DNA from: Apostichopus japonicus
Lineage: Eukaryota > Echinodermata > Holothuroidea > Aspidochirotida > Stichopodidae
Assembly (NCBI RefSeq): GCF_037975245.1
Contig: NC_092573.1
Span: forward strand, 25,137,265 to 25,201,264
Length of the DNA: 64,000 nt
Direction of reading: 5' to 3'
Both the position numbers and the translations under genes were made by a program. The notes beneath the pieces were generated by a model. It did not search any database, was not told where the DNA came from, and was given only the letters and a program-made list of their open reading frames with translations. Below, in pieces: positions 50,601 to 63,148 of the stretch (its first letter is position 1; each line of letters opens with the position of its first letter).

Positions 50601-53600
50601 CCAAATGTTAACATGTTACATGTACCACCATCCAGACCCAGTAGTAACACTCTGTTAATGTGTTACATGTAACACATGCCAATTTCAGTGGTAACATGTG
50701 CATAAAGTTAACATATTACTTGTAACACATTCCAATTTCAGTAGGTTCACACTTAAAGTTGACATGTACCAATGTCTAATTACAGTAGTTACAATGCTAA
50801 TGTGTAACACAAACCACCATTTAACTTCAGTAGTAACACACAAAATGTTTAATTTTTGTTCATGTACCGCCATCCAATATGAGTTAATATGGTAACACTA
50901 AAACCACCCTATTATGACCTTTTTTGCATCAAATTTGGTAACATTGGATAACATCCGATACAATTTCCAGTAAGATACTGGATTATAAGTACCACTGCAT
51001 ATGTTTCAAACTTGTCTGCATGGTTTTTTTCTGTTGTTTACTAGTTTTCTTGCATATTCTTGGAACGTGCAAGACAGTTTGCAGTTTATGACTTACGATG
51101 TCGTCGTTCAAATACTATTGAACCATTCTACAAGTCAATAAAAACAGGTTCACTGCAGTAGCATGGGGTTGTTTACCAATTAAAAGAAGGGATTTCTGAT
51201 CTTAAGGTATTTCCTTATGGCAGCATATTCCTTCCCTAAACATTTCCTATAGCAGGTAGGGAAGGAAGTCGCTCTGTCAATTGTGATGTCATCATCGTTG
51301 TTACTGCCGCAGTTTTAAAAACATTTCTGTTTTTTCAAAAACATCCAAACAATCTGACAGTTACATTAGGCATTCAAAAGACTTAAAGGATAACTTTAGG
51401 TACAAAATGGTGTTGGTTATTATCCAAGGGTGCTGCTATATTGTTTTTATGAAGTTAAAGAGAACATGTTTATCTGGCTGAGTTATTACAAATAAAAGCA
51501 ATGGATTTAACATCAACATATATAGGCCTGTTCTAAGTAGCTGACATCAAGTTAGCCTTTAAAAAGGCGCATTCCAGACATTTAGTACATTTTAAATGTG
51601 AATATCTTGAAAACTGGAACAATTTTGAAAGAAAAAAAGTATACTAGTGCTCTAAGTTTTCTCTTTCCTTGGACTTTGACATATCGAGTGTAAAATTCCT
51701 GCCTAAGGACATCCTTTTAAACCATCAACTTTTGAGGATGTGGTGAATCTTTTCAAAGGACTTCTGAGGACTTTGCAGTCATAAGTCAGAAATACCCAAC
51801 AAGGGCATGTGTGTCTTGGTGTGGGTGTGTTAAGGAAAATCCCATTACTACCACACCAAAAAAACATCTTCTCAGCCAAATCTTCAAACCTGAGACTTTC
51901 TACTTCTCCTCGTCAGCTAAAAAACTTTGACCCATGCAACTACAATTATTAAACTACTTCCCCATGATCGCAACTTGACAATTATCTGAGCAAATATATG
52001 TATCCTTAATATCACTCTCGACAATTGTTTTTGTCTGAAGACAAAACACTAAAGACATCTAAATATGAACCAAACATAGACTCCTAGACAGATGATGATA
52101 AATTTATGAAACGTGACTGATTAATAAAATAAAGAAAAAGCAACCTCCAGCTCCAGGATGGATACATAACTTAATAACGGGTGACATTTGACACCATATT
52201 TCATACTTCGTGCTCCTTCCGTTGGCATTGAAGAAATCTTTCTGAGGACTTTAACTTTGTTTTAATACTTAGATGGTTTCTGATAGCCCCTGTCCGACTA
52301 TCTGATAGTTTCCTGTTCGTGTGTAATAACACAGTCTATTACATTTCAATAAATACTAATAAAATTTGATGCACAATTGGGTTTTCCCTTGAGAAACATC
52401 AAGCTATGTTCAGGAAATTGGAATAAAGATACAAACATTGTTGCTGTTGGGATCGTGAGGTGGTGCGATTACTATCTTGATTGGTACGGAAGGGTAGAGA
52501 TACAGACAAGAACAGATGGGAAGTGTTTTTGTCTTGTATCCTTGATTAAAGAGGACGATTTAATGCCTCGTTAAAACCTGATGATTCTCAGCGTCAAAGT
52601 CTGGCTTACATCAGATTAAAGGATGATTTGTAGACAGAATTTTAGTATTGATCTAATATCGTTCAAGATGACAGAAAATAGCATTGGAAGCCAGTGATGT
52701 TTCTAAAAAGCTATCTTAGTTTTTAAGATGTTCATAACATATGCTTAATGTCTGGAATGTTTCTTTTAAGGCTTATGTGCATGCATCAATATTAATGTTA
52801 ATCCATTGTTTATAAAATCTAATAACTCATTGAAAAACCATGTTCTTTAAATTTCATATATGTAACAAAGCACCACCTAAATACATGACATTGGTCACCC
52901 ACTTGTCCTTGAAATCTGAGGAACTAACCGTGACTGCACCTTAGACTTTATAGTCCAGTCACTTTAAGTAATTACTCTCGGTCTGTTTAAAGGATCATTC
53001 AGCAAAAATTAAAGATAGGAATACAACCTAGACTGACAGCAGTGCTTTGTAAAAGTCTACAAAAATATCAAGAATAATTTTGGGGCCTAAAGTCATCTTT
53101 TAACTCCTTTTAACATCTAATGTAACTATTATTACAACAAACACATGACTTTAGACCAAGTTAAATTTAGAAAAGGGAAAGTATATAGCTCTACTTTTGA
53201 TGTTAAAGTAAACATTAAACAACTAGAGACACAAAATAATCACAACTTACAAAAAAAAAAAAAAAAAATTGGTTGATTATTATCATATCATGAAAGACCT
53301 TTGCTAAGTATCTTTATTTTTGTGCTTTAGTTTTCTTAATACGATGAAGAATCTGGACCGAGTGACACGTTGGTAATAGAAAGAAGCAATCCATCTCGAA
53401 CGTTACTCGCTGCAGCAAATGTTATGACAATTCTTGTGAATACACTCTAAGAGGCTTCTAATATGAACAACTTTACTTCGGGGGGGAAATAGACTTTCCC
53501 TTTAAGGAGATGCATGACACATTAGAACAATGTGTTAATAATTATAGGAACTAATCGATTATCCTTCTCGAGATAATAGAAAAGGTTGCCATGCCCACTG

Positions 53601-56600
53601 CTGACAGATAGCACATTCTAGCATAAATACTGACGTTCCGTCGTCAAGGCGACGTGGATGGCAAGAATAGAGAGTTTGAACTACCCTCCCTAATAAGTGT
53701 CATCCACATATCGTAAAAAATACTTTAACATTGCCGTAACAACGCGATGACTGACAGTTTCTAGCGTTTGAATCTTTGCAATACACGCCCCATCCCGAGC
53801 CACCTTCAAAAAATGTATCTTTCTTTACAAAGATGTGACCAGATGCCCTTCCGGCTGTATCCTGGGAACTAAAGAATGAGCCTCACCACTTTACACATAA
53901 TGATGATCATATACAACATACCATTATATGCCAAACTTCGTAGCCTATGAAACATTCCACTCACAAATGTGAAACCACTGTGCAATGTTTGAAACAGTTT
54001 TTGTTTTGTTTTAAGAGAGTAATAAACTACCTACTTGATGTCACAACCCTCAGACACGATTGGTGTTGTCACATTCCACATTTTGCTGCCAACGGAAAAC
54101 AAACTAGCCATTTTTCAAACCACAAATTGACTAATGTGATCAATCAGCCCAAGGGCCTCACGGGTAGGACAGAACCTTTTGTGCATGTCGGGGTGTGGAG
54201 AAGTAATTCCGGAGTTAGAACAGAAATGGAGTCAAGAAAACTAACTAGTTAAATTATTGCCTTAAAATGATTTTGTCTTGGGAGTCTTTTCATTTCCCTA
54301 TGGTGGATATAGCAATGGCACCATGTTGATGGTACTTTATTGCAGATTTAATCTATTTTGCAACATGTCAAAGCTATTAAAAGTTGTATTCCCATGGCAA
54401 CTAATTGGAACCATATTGGATATTATGTCATTATTACACAATGTGTTATGGTCCCCAAGAGAAGACATGAATTATAAGCATTGCAACCCTTATCATCTTT
54501 ATCCCTACAGTGTGCCCTCCCCTATCACCACCATCCCACCCCCACCCCATCCATCCCCTCCCCTATGTAGTCAAAATAGTGAATCATTGGGGTTGCATGT
54601 AATAAATTTATGTATTTATACTTTGCTTAAAACAACCCAATGCATCATGCAATCATTATCATTGTATTCTAATGAGAGGATATTGGACCCTTTGTAACTG
54701 GCTAAACCTAATATTAAGTAATTTTAACTGGGGTTCTTCAATTTCACATCATGTGCATCTCTATCTTATGTGGTTCTCCACTTACAGAGAACATCCATCT
54801 TCAAGTTTTTCTGCCACAAGTCATTAGTTCTTCTGTCACATAGTAAGTGGCTTCCCAGTCGCAGGGTTTGTGGTTCTCTGGTCATACCATATGTGCCTGT
54901 TTAGTGAAGGGTATGGAGTTCTCCAGTCCTAGGGTATGTGATTCTCCAGCCACAGGGTTTTGTGGTTCTTCAGTCACAGGGTTTGTGATTCTCCAGCCAC
55001 AGGGTTTTGTGATTCTCCAGCCACAGGGTTTTGTGGTTCTTCAGTCACAGGGTTTGTGATTCTCCAGCCACAGGATTTTGTGGTTCTTCAGTCACAGGGT
55101 ATGTGATTCTCCAGCCACAGGGTTTTGTGGTTCTTCAGTCACAGGGTATGTGATTCTCCAGCCACAGGGTTTTGTGGTTCTTCAGTTACAGGGTATGTGA
55201 TTCTCCAGCCACATGGGGTATGTGATTCTCCAGCCACATGGTATGTGATTCTCCAGCCACATGGGGTATGTGATTCTCTAGCCATAGGGTATGTAATTCT
55301 CCAGCCACAGGGTATGTGATTCTCCAACCACAGGGTTTTTTGGTTCTTCAGTCACAGGGTATGTGATTCTCCAGCCACATGGGGTATGTGATTCTCCAGC
55401 CACATGGTATGTGATTCTCCAGCCACATGGGGTATGTGATTCTCCAGCCACATGGTATGTGATTCTCCAGCCACATGGGATATGTGATTCTCCAGCCACA
55501 TGGTATGATGGATGCCTACTGCAGTCTACAGGTTATGGTGTGGTATGTTGGATACTTACTGTAGTCTACGGTGTGGTATGTTGGATACTTACTGCATTCT
55601 ATGGCTGGTAATATTTTTTGCTGAATAAATCGATTGTTTTTTGGATTGAACACACTTCCTTGAATATCTGAATGTTAATGCGCTGGTATTGTAAGAGATG
55701 GAGAGATATGACCCTTGCGGGATTAAACGGATTAAAAGATCAGACGCATCAGTCGTTAAAAGATTGAAAAGTCTGCCAAGTCTCTTTGGACCTTATCAGT
55801 CTAAAAACAAATCAAAGAAAAGAATCGTTTCTTCATTCGATAATAAGCCGTGTGGATAGGACCTATCAGTGGCATTATTAAGAGACTTTAAAAGTCAATG
55901 GCATTTATCAAGGAAACCATTTCAATGAAGTATGCTGGATCTCTCATAACAAAGTGAAAAGCGAAATACCTCACACAAGTCACATCTTACTCCTATTAAG
56001 TACCTCACACAGGATGCAGAGTCACATGTTATTCGTATTTACCACATATATAAGTGCAGTAGATGGCTCGTGTTGAAAGTGTTCTGAGGATTTTGCTACC
56101 ACCCTGACACAGGCAAATGTTTTATTGTCTAAATTAACCCTCTTCAATGTCTGAGAACAATTTGGGGGATCAGGACTTCACAATTTTCAAAACTTAAAAA
56201 CAATTATTAAAGTTTGTATACGATAACATGAAGAAGTTGAACTGTAATAAAACAAAGTTGGGGATACTCTGGTATTGTGACTTTAAGCTGACGACGAGAA
56301 ACGAAACGATGAGAAAACCCTTCCGACTGAGACTGTTGCAAGGTATACGACCACGTTACACTTGTGTTTTTCAAACCTTGTGAACCTAGACATGTGACTT
56401 ATTGGCACAGATCAGAGACCTACTCACTTGGCAGTCTGGGTATTAAACCCACCTACATGATTAAAGAGGGAATTAGTGACTGTATACATATGCATAGCCT
56501 TTCAAAGTCCTATTTTTCCCCACTTTTTTTACCTTTTTTACGGTAAAACATGAAAAATTCTCAGTGCTTGACATGTTTGCACTTGTGTAATAATTTCGTC

Positions 56601-59600
56601 GTGTCGTACGGGATCTGGATACTCGACACTCCATGGATGACCTACTTTCACATACCATAGATTTAAAGCTTAAATATGCAACATAACCCATTGAACCATG
56701 TCATCAAAAGATGCTGTCAACCTGCTCTGTATCACTTTCATCAATATTTATGAAGACAAAACATAAGAGTGAGTGAGAGAGAAATTTTGATATGTCCTTT
56801 ACAACTGATTGCACAGGTTTCTCTCCTGCCCTTGAAAAAAAAAAAATCAAGTCTATAAATGACATCAACTAGCTACATGTGCTTCAATCTTTCTTTTTTC
56901 CCTGTTTATTCCAATGTTATATTTTCTGTAATGGAGATGGGTTTTTGCAAATGATGAATCTAACAAATTAAAACCCTTAATATGCCCTAACCCATGGCAT
57001 TGGTTTCTGGGTTCAACAATGTTCACATTCTACCATGACCATACGAAGAAAAAAAAAAAGGGGGAAAAGCAGAAGGTTCCAAGATTCTAGTGACACTATG
57101 ACGTGACAGGTTCACAAAATGACAACTTCCAGACACAACTTTTGTAAGTAAGATATCTCTCGAATAGAGCAAGATAGAGCAAGAATAGAGCAAGATAATG
57201 GGATCTCTTTGGGGGAGTGTGGAGGGAGTCTAGGGGGGAGTGGGGGAGTGTGGGGGAGTCTAGGATATATGTGGGGGGAGTCTAGGATATCTCCCGAATA
57301 GAGCAAGATATTTCTGAACTCTTTGGGGGAGTGTGCTCTTCCCCACGGATCTATATCATATAAGCCAAAGATGATAATTATGTTTTCGTTTTCTCCCCTT
57401 TAATGATCTATTCTTTACTTACCTAAAGCACGTAAAGGATCTTCAACTGCCAGTATTGGAACAGACGAGGAGTTGTCTCCACTCAGCATCTCGGGGGTCA
57501 GGGTCGGTGAGGATCTCTCGGAGGATGAACTTACAACTGATTCAACGATCTGAATCCAACGGAGAAACCACATTTAAATGTTAAAACTATCCAGTGGATA
57601 GATTATCAAAGGCCATTCTGCTCAGGGGCAACATCTTTCAAAATAATTGCCCAATTAGCTTTTGTTTTCTTCGGTACAAGAGTTAGTGTGTGACGGTGCA
57701 AGGAACCTCACCGGTAAACATTTATGGCAGAGGCTGTTTTCATCACTTATGAAGTTACTCCAGAAACAACAAAACCTCTGTAATGGCACTTAAGTGATGT
57801 TAGAAAAGGAAATTGACCTAACAAATCTCTCCATTCAGTTACCAGTAAACATTTGTAAAGCACTTGAAAAGAATCATGGTTATGAAACCAATTGCAAGCA
57901 TTTATCACAATAAGGTAATCCCAGGATAGGTTTACTAGCACGATATATGTCAAATGTAGTATGGGAAATATTCTGCAGCTACTAAAGACATTTCTTTGTT
58001 TGTATACTTCGTTAGGTCCTTCCTGCCAACTGTCATCTATGCAAGCCTTAAACCTTACAACAATAATCGAATGTCTTATGGATATCCACCAGACAATAAT
58101 CAGTTATTTTTCTGCTGTAGTTTTGTACCTCAAATATTCAGTTGATGTAAGATATGATAAAAAAAAAAAAGTAAAACAATTTTGTTATTTTTTAGGATAC
58201 AATATGTTATTTTTACATTTAAAGTGACACTGTTTGTGTATTTGCTTCTTGCTTGTGTTATTTCAAATTTCAACTTTTTTTTGGGGGGGGGAGTTGGGGT
58301 GGGTGGAGGGGACAATGGTGGATTCAGTTTATCCCTCATTGTAGCTACCAATATCTTCCCACTTATCCCTTGATTGTTTTTGCATTTCCATTTGGGTCAC
58401 ATCCCTAAGAAGAGAACAAGTCACAGAGCATTTAAATAATGCATTAATACCTGTTCGATCAGTTTGCTTTGAGCTCTATCCACTGTAGGTTGATTCTGTG
58501 TTAGGCTACCAAATGTAGTTTCCCTACCATCTTCAGGCTTTTGAACATCTCTGTTGCTATGAGCCCTCTGTAAGGAAATGAAAGTACAAAAGCAAATATA
58601 TTTGACTCATGGGAAGTAATCCAGTATAACACTTAAGGAAAACTGTTAATAATGCCTAAAAACAGGACTGGCTGTCAGGGTTTGTCCATAAGCAGCTGAG
58701 GCTTCAGTTCCTTTCATTAACAAAGGTTATTCTAAAAGTTTAGAGAGGGCCAACCCAGCAAAACTGTCATCAAAATCAGTCCTGTTAGGATGTGAGTTAT
58801 TTTGATCATGTCTACATCTTCATACTGTCTTTTACACAAAGACAATTACATAACTTCGGTAATAACAAATGTACCATGTGCACTGCAATGATGCAGTACA
58901 TATTCAGGTCCATGTGTACAGCAAATGTTATGTTTACGTACATTCCTGTACCGATTAATAAATCTTCTCAACCTGTCTTTTATGATTTCAAATATACACA
59001 TAATGTAGTAACTCATGTCACCTTCCTCTAAAGAAAGAAAAAAGGAGAAAAAATCAAAAATAAATTCTGATGACAGGACCGTCCAGTGAGCTTTGAGTAC
59101 CAGTTTGTATCATGCAATGCCAATGAATAACTACAGAAATCAGACAACAGTAAAAGACACATTTTTACATGTCCTTCCAAAATATTATCTTTGTTTAAGA
59201 AGATAAATCATGGGTGTTTCTAAGGAACCCTCTGCTGTTTCGTGACGAACTAGCAAACCCTATATTAAATGCAGTATGATAAAGTGGAGTGGGTTTGGTG
59301 GATCGACTAACCGTGACAGGTTGCTGAAATGTTTCTGAAGGTCTCTGGAATGAAGATGGCCTCTTCTTCTTCTTAACTGTGGTCTGGACCATTCTCTTAT
59401 TGGATGGATGTCTAAACGTGCCATCTTTCCTGCTGCTAGTTTTGGACTTTGTCGACACAGGAGTTTCTTGCGTGTCCCTCTCAGAAGTGGCTGATTTATA
59501 TCTTTGACGGGAAAAGTCTTTAGTTTTTGCTGGAACTGGGATTTTCCGTTCCCTAGAAGGATGAAAAACAAAGAAAAATCAAAACAAGACAAAATTTCAA

Positions 59601-62600
59601 ATTTTATTTGAATGTTCATATATAGATATGTGAGTGATCACACACCTTATTATCCCAATTAGGTTTAATTGCAAGGCTATAACTGATAGAAATTACAATT
59701 CTAAGGATAAAAAGAACACACTTCCTTTGCATATCCTGCACAAAGCAGCACATTTCCTATAGATATATCCTTCACATAGAACCCCTATTTCTATGGATAT
59801 TACCTAGAGTGAGATGGTATATTATTGGGTGGATTCAAGATGACATATTCTAGAAAAAAAAAACTTTTCAGGAGTTTTATAATGAAATAACCATGAGTAG
59901 AATGAACCCTGCCCTCCCCCCATACCCAAACTCCCCCACCCACTCCCCCTACCAATTGCCACCACTCCCCATGTTTGTTTAATATGTATCTAATTTTATC
60001 CTTGTTGATAATTCCGACACACAAAGATCATTTTCATTTTCATTTTGCCAATCTCATGAAATCTGACAGTCTCATCAACTTTGCATGATTCAATGAAAGA
60101 CAAAATTAAGTCATTATTTCCAATAATTATTATTCACACTGTGAATTTTACATCATGATTAGATCAGTCAGACTGACGGCAAACTAACTAGATCCTCAAC
60201 AGCTGACTAACAGTTTCTATCACCACACATCATTTCTCCTGCTTTGTGCTGTGAGACTGAGTAATTATACAGACTTGGGAAATACATCATTAATTTTAAT
60301 TACAAGGTGCAAATTGTCAACTACAAGTCATTCTGCTTTCCCTGTGCCATTAGCATTCTTAAACTACAGGTCTATCAAGTCAACAGCTATCTTCCCCCCC
60401 TCCCCCCTCCCCCCTTTTTGATACAAATTATTTGTTTTTGACAACAGTAAAGTCACAAATGGGATACTTTTTTCTTTTTTTCCTAAATTTTGTTCCAAAA
60501 CTCCCTCCTGTTGTTGCAATAATGTTCAAGTAATCTATTTACTATTGCCAAGATAAATAACATATTTTACTGTCTTTAATCATTTTTTAAAGATAACAAC
60601 AAGGCTCCTTATTTATTTTTTATTGGAGGTGGGGGGGGACTATAAATTTCCATAAATCTGTAAATTCACTGGTCGACTTCATTTTTCTTTAGTTTCTTGA
60701 TTTGAAGGAAGGTAAATCTGTCAGGGAATTCCAGAATAGAATCCCAGTGGATTGAACCTGGGACATTCAGCATACAATAAATCAAACCTATGCAACCATT
60801 TAAGATGTTTAGTTTAGTTACAATGAAGGCTTTCCTTCAGGGGTTTACTGATCCAAAGCAGGACTTCTCGAATCACTGCAGGGGGTGTCTGAAACCATTT
60901 CAGAATTCTACAAATATGCCAGATTGACATCTCTATCCCTGGCTCAGGTGGGCAATTATCATTTCTGATCTCTCATCGCAACACACCTGGATACTGATAG
61001 GTATGTGAGATAATGCACGACTTCCTCTGGTGGGAGGTAAACGTGACTAAACACACCTACTATAGATTCGGTTTTATAGAAAAATGAAAATTATTTTAAT
61101 AATGTGGATCAGTCTGGTTGTGCCTTTGCGAAGAAGGACAGTTTCACAAACATGTTTCTAAAAATAGGCGAACATTCTCTTGCACGTGTCCATTGTCAAA
61201 TTAGTCGTTCCAAAATCTAAAGATACGTGGTTAATTGCAATTCACAAGGTGTTTTTTGACTTTTGCGAAGCATCCACATTTTATTTTTGTTTTCTAACTG
61301 AAGGGAGGCTAAGCTCTCTTTGGGGTCATAACATTTAGAGTAAAAGTAGCCCATATGACAATATTAAACACCAGAGTCACAGAGATGTCAGCTGAAAGTA
61401 ATTAAGGTTCTTCTTCTTGTGTCTTCGTGAAGAACATTACATCCTATTGGCCAATTACACAAACAGCAGACTACCCAAATACTCATTACATTTCAAGTTC
61501 AATCTGGTTAACCAGGTTGAACTCATAATTTACCCTGGTACCCAAAAGAATGCCAAACATTTTCTTCAAGTTTCTTTCAGCATTGAAAGGAGGACATACA
61601 TCGCACAAAGCGTTTACTATGTCCTTAACAGAAAAGCTCCAACATGAGAAAAAACCTCAAGCCACTTGGCTTTGGGATTCCTTGCCATATAATTTGCTCC
61701 GAATTTCACAAATTTGACTTACGTAGAGCAAGTGAGTTAAATTTGTCCAAAACTTAAGTGAGAACCAGAAAAGATCACAGATTCCCAGCTCTTATTTGTA
61801 TTACTATCTTGTGAGCATCAACCATTTCATACACTGGTAAGGATTTTACAGTATAGAATTTTTATTCTAATTGTTCAATATTCAGGAAGAACAGTTTTCC
61901 TAGGTGAATATAGACACATAGATTTATGAGCAAATTTTCTTTATCTTTTGTTTTTAACAATTTTGAGGTATCAAATCAGCTCTGCCACCAACCACCCCTT
62001 TAAATTGTTATTAATGAATGAGTGTTACATGACATTGTATATTCATTGTGAATATTTTCAAACTTAACTGCCAAAGCCAAGTCATCTACTATAAATCACA
62101 GAGCAAAGGGCCAATATTGAGATGACCTGTTGATCCCTTGAGCCAATTTTGAGGCCAAGAACCCCTGTTGAGTCCTTCAAGCTCAGCTGTAAAAACTGAT
62201 AAGGGCCATTTGAGTGTGTTTAAAGCATCCACTATGTGAAGCAGATTTTATTTCCTGGATGATTATAAATGCATCGTTGAAGATCACTTGAGATCTATTT
62301 TATACTCGGCCAGTTCAATAAACTGAACTGAAATTAACCAAACTATACTCACCAAAGAAATCATAGCAATGTAGAACTCAATACTGATTAATTGTACCTT
62401 TTATTTTGGAGTTAACATGTTTGCAAGGATTGCATCCGTTGACACATTTTAACTTCATGTGACCTTTGACCTCCACCACTTTCAATAGGGTTCTTGTACT
62501 CACCAAGCTAGATCTACACACCAAGTATGAAGTTCAACAACTTTTTTGAGATATTGTGTTTAAAAAGTATTCAGACTTTTGACCTCTGTTGACCCCAACT

Positions 62601-63099
62601 GAATATTGAACTTCACGGAAATGAATAGGGTTCTTGTACTCGACACATACCAAGTACAGAGTTCATCCGCCCCAAACTTTTTGAGTTACGGTGTTCACAA
62701 GCAAGTGTCACATACACACACGCAAACAGGCATGTTTTAGCATTGAGACTGAGGACCCCATTGTTTACCTTTGTTCAAATCCACGTACCCCGAACCTTAA
62801 CAATACCCCTGAACAATAGAATTTGTCGGACGACTTGGAAATTTGTTTGATATGACGTCTGAGGACTTGGAATTCCTTTGTTCAAGTCCTCAGTCAGAAT
62901 ACAAGACAAGTGCACACACACCATCACCATCGCATATATTACTCCTGTCTCGGGCTAGGAATCAGAAATAAATATTCACTCCCTGATTTAATGTTTATCA
63001 CTGATGATTCACATTTCCAAACAAATGTCTTTGACAGCTTCCATTTTAATTGTCACATGAAACACGTGGACAAAGGTAAACATTCTTCTTGCTGTAGTT

Positions 63100-63148
<49 letters not shown>

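Larger units (their letters stand above)
48390..50880. repeat. minisatellite, about 60-bp unit, split by a hAT-like insertion
   Basis: Units combine CACACCAAATGTTAACATG, TTACATGTACCACCATCCAG and TTTTCAGTAGTAACACACC-type segments with many small changes. The array occupies 48,390-48,683 and 50,384-50,880. The 1.7 kb between is the inserted element. The right-hand units become more diverged towards 50,880. Confidence 0.92.

Noticed and set aside
60725-60775. Another tRNA-like promoter (GGTTCAATCC on the minus strand)
   Set aside because: Only a box-B-like word is present. No box A at the right distance and no arms could be found.
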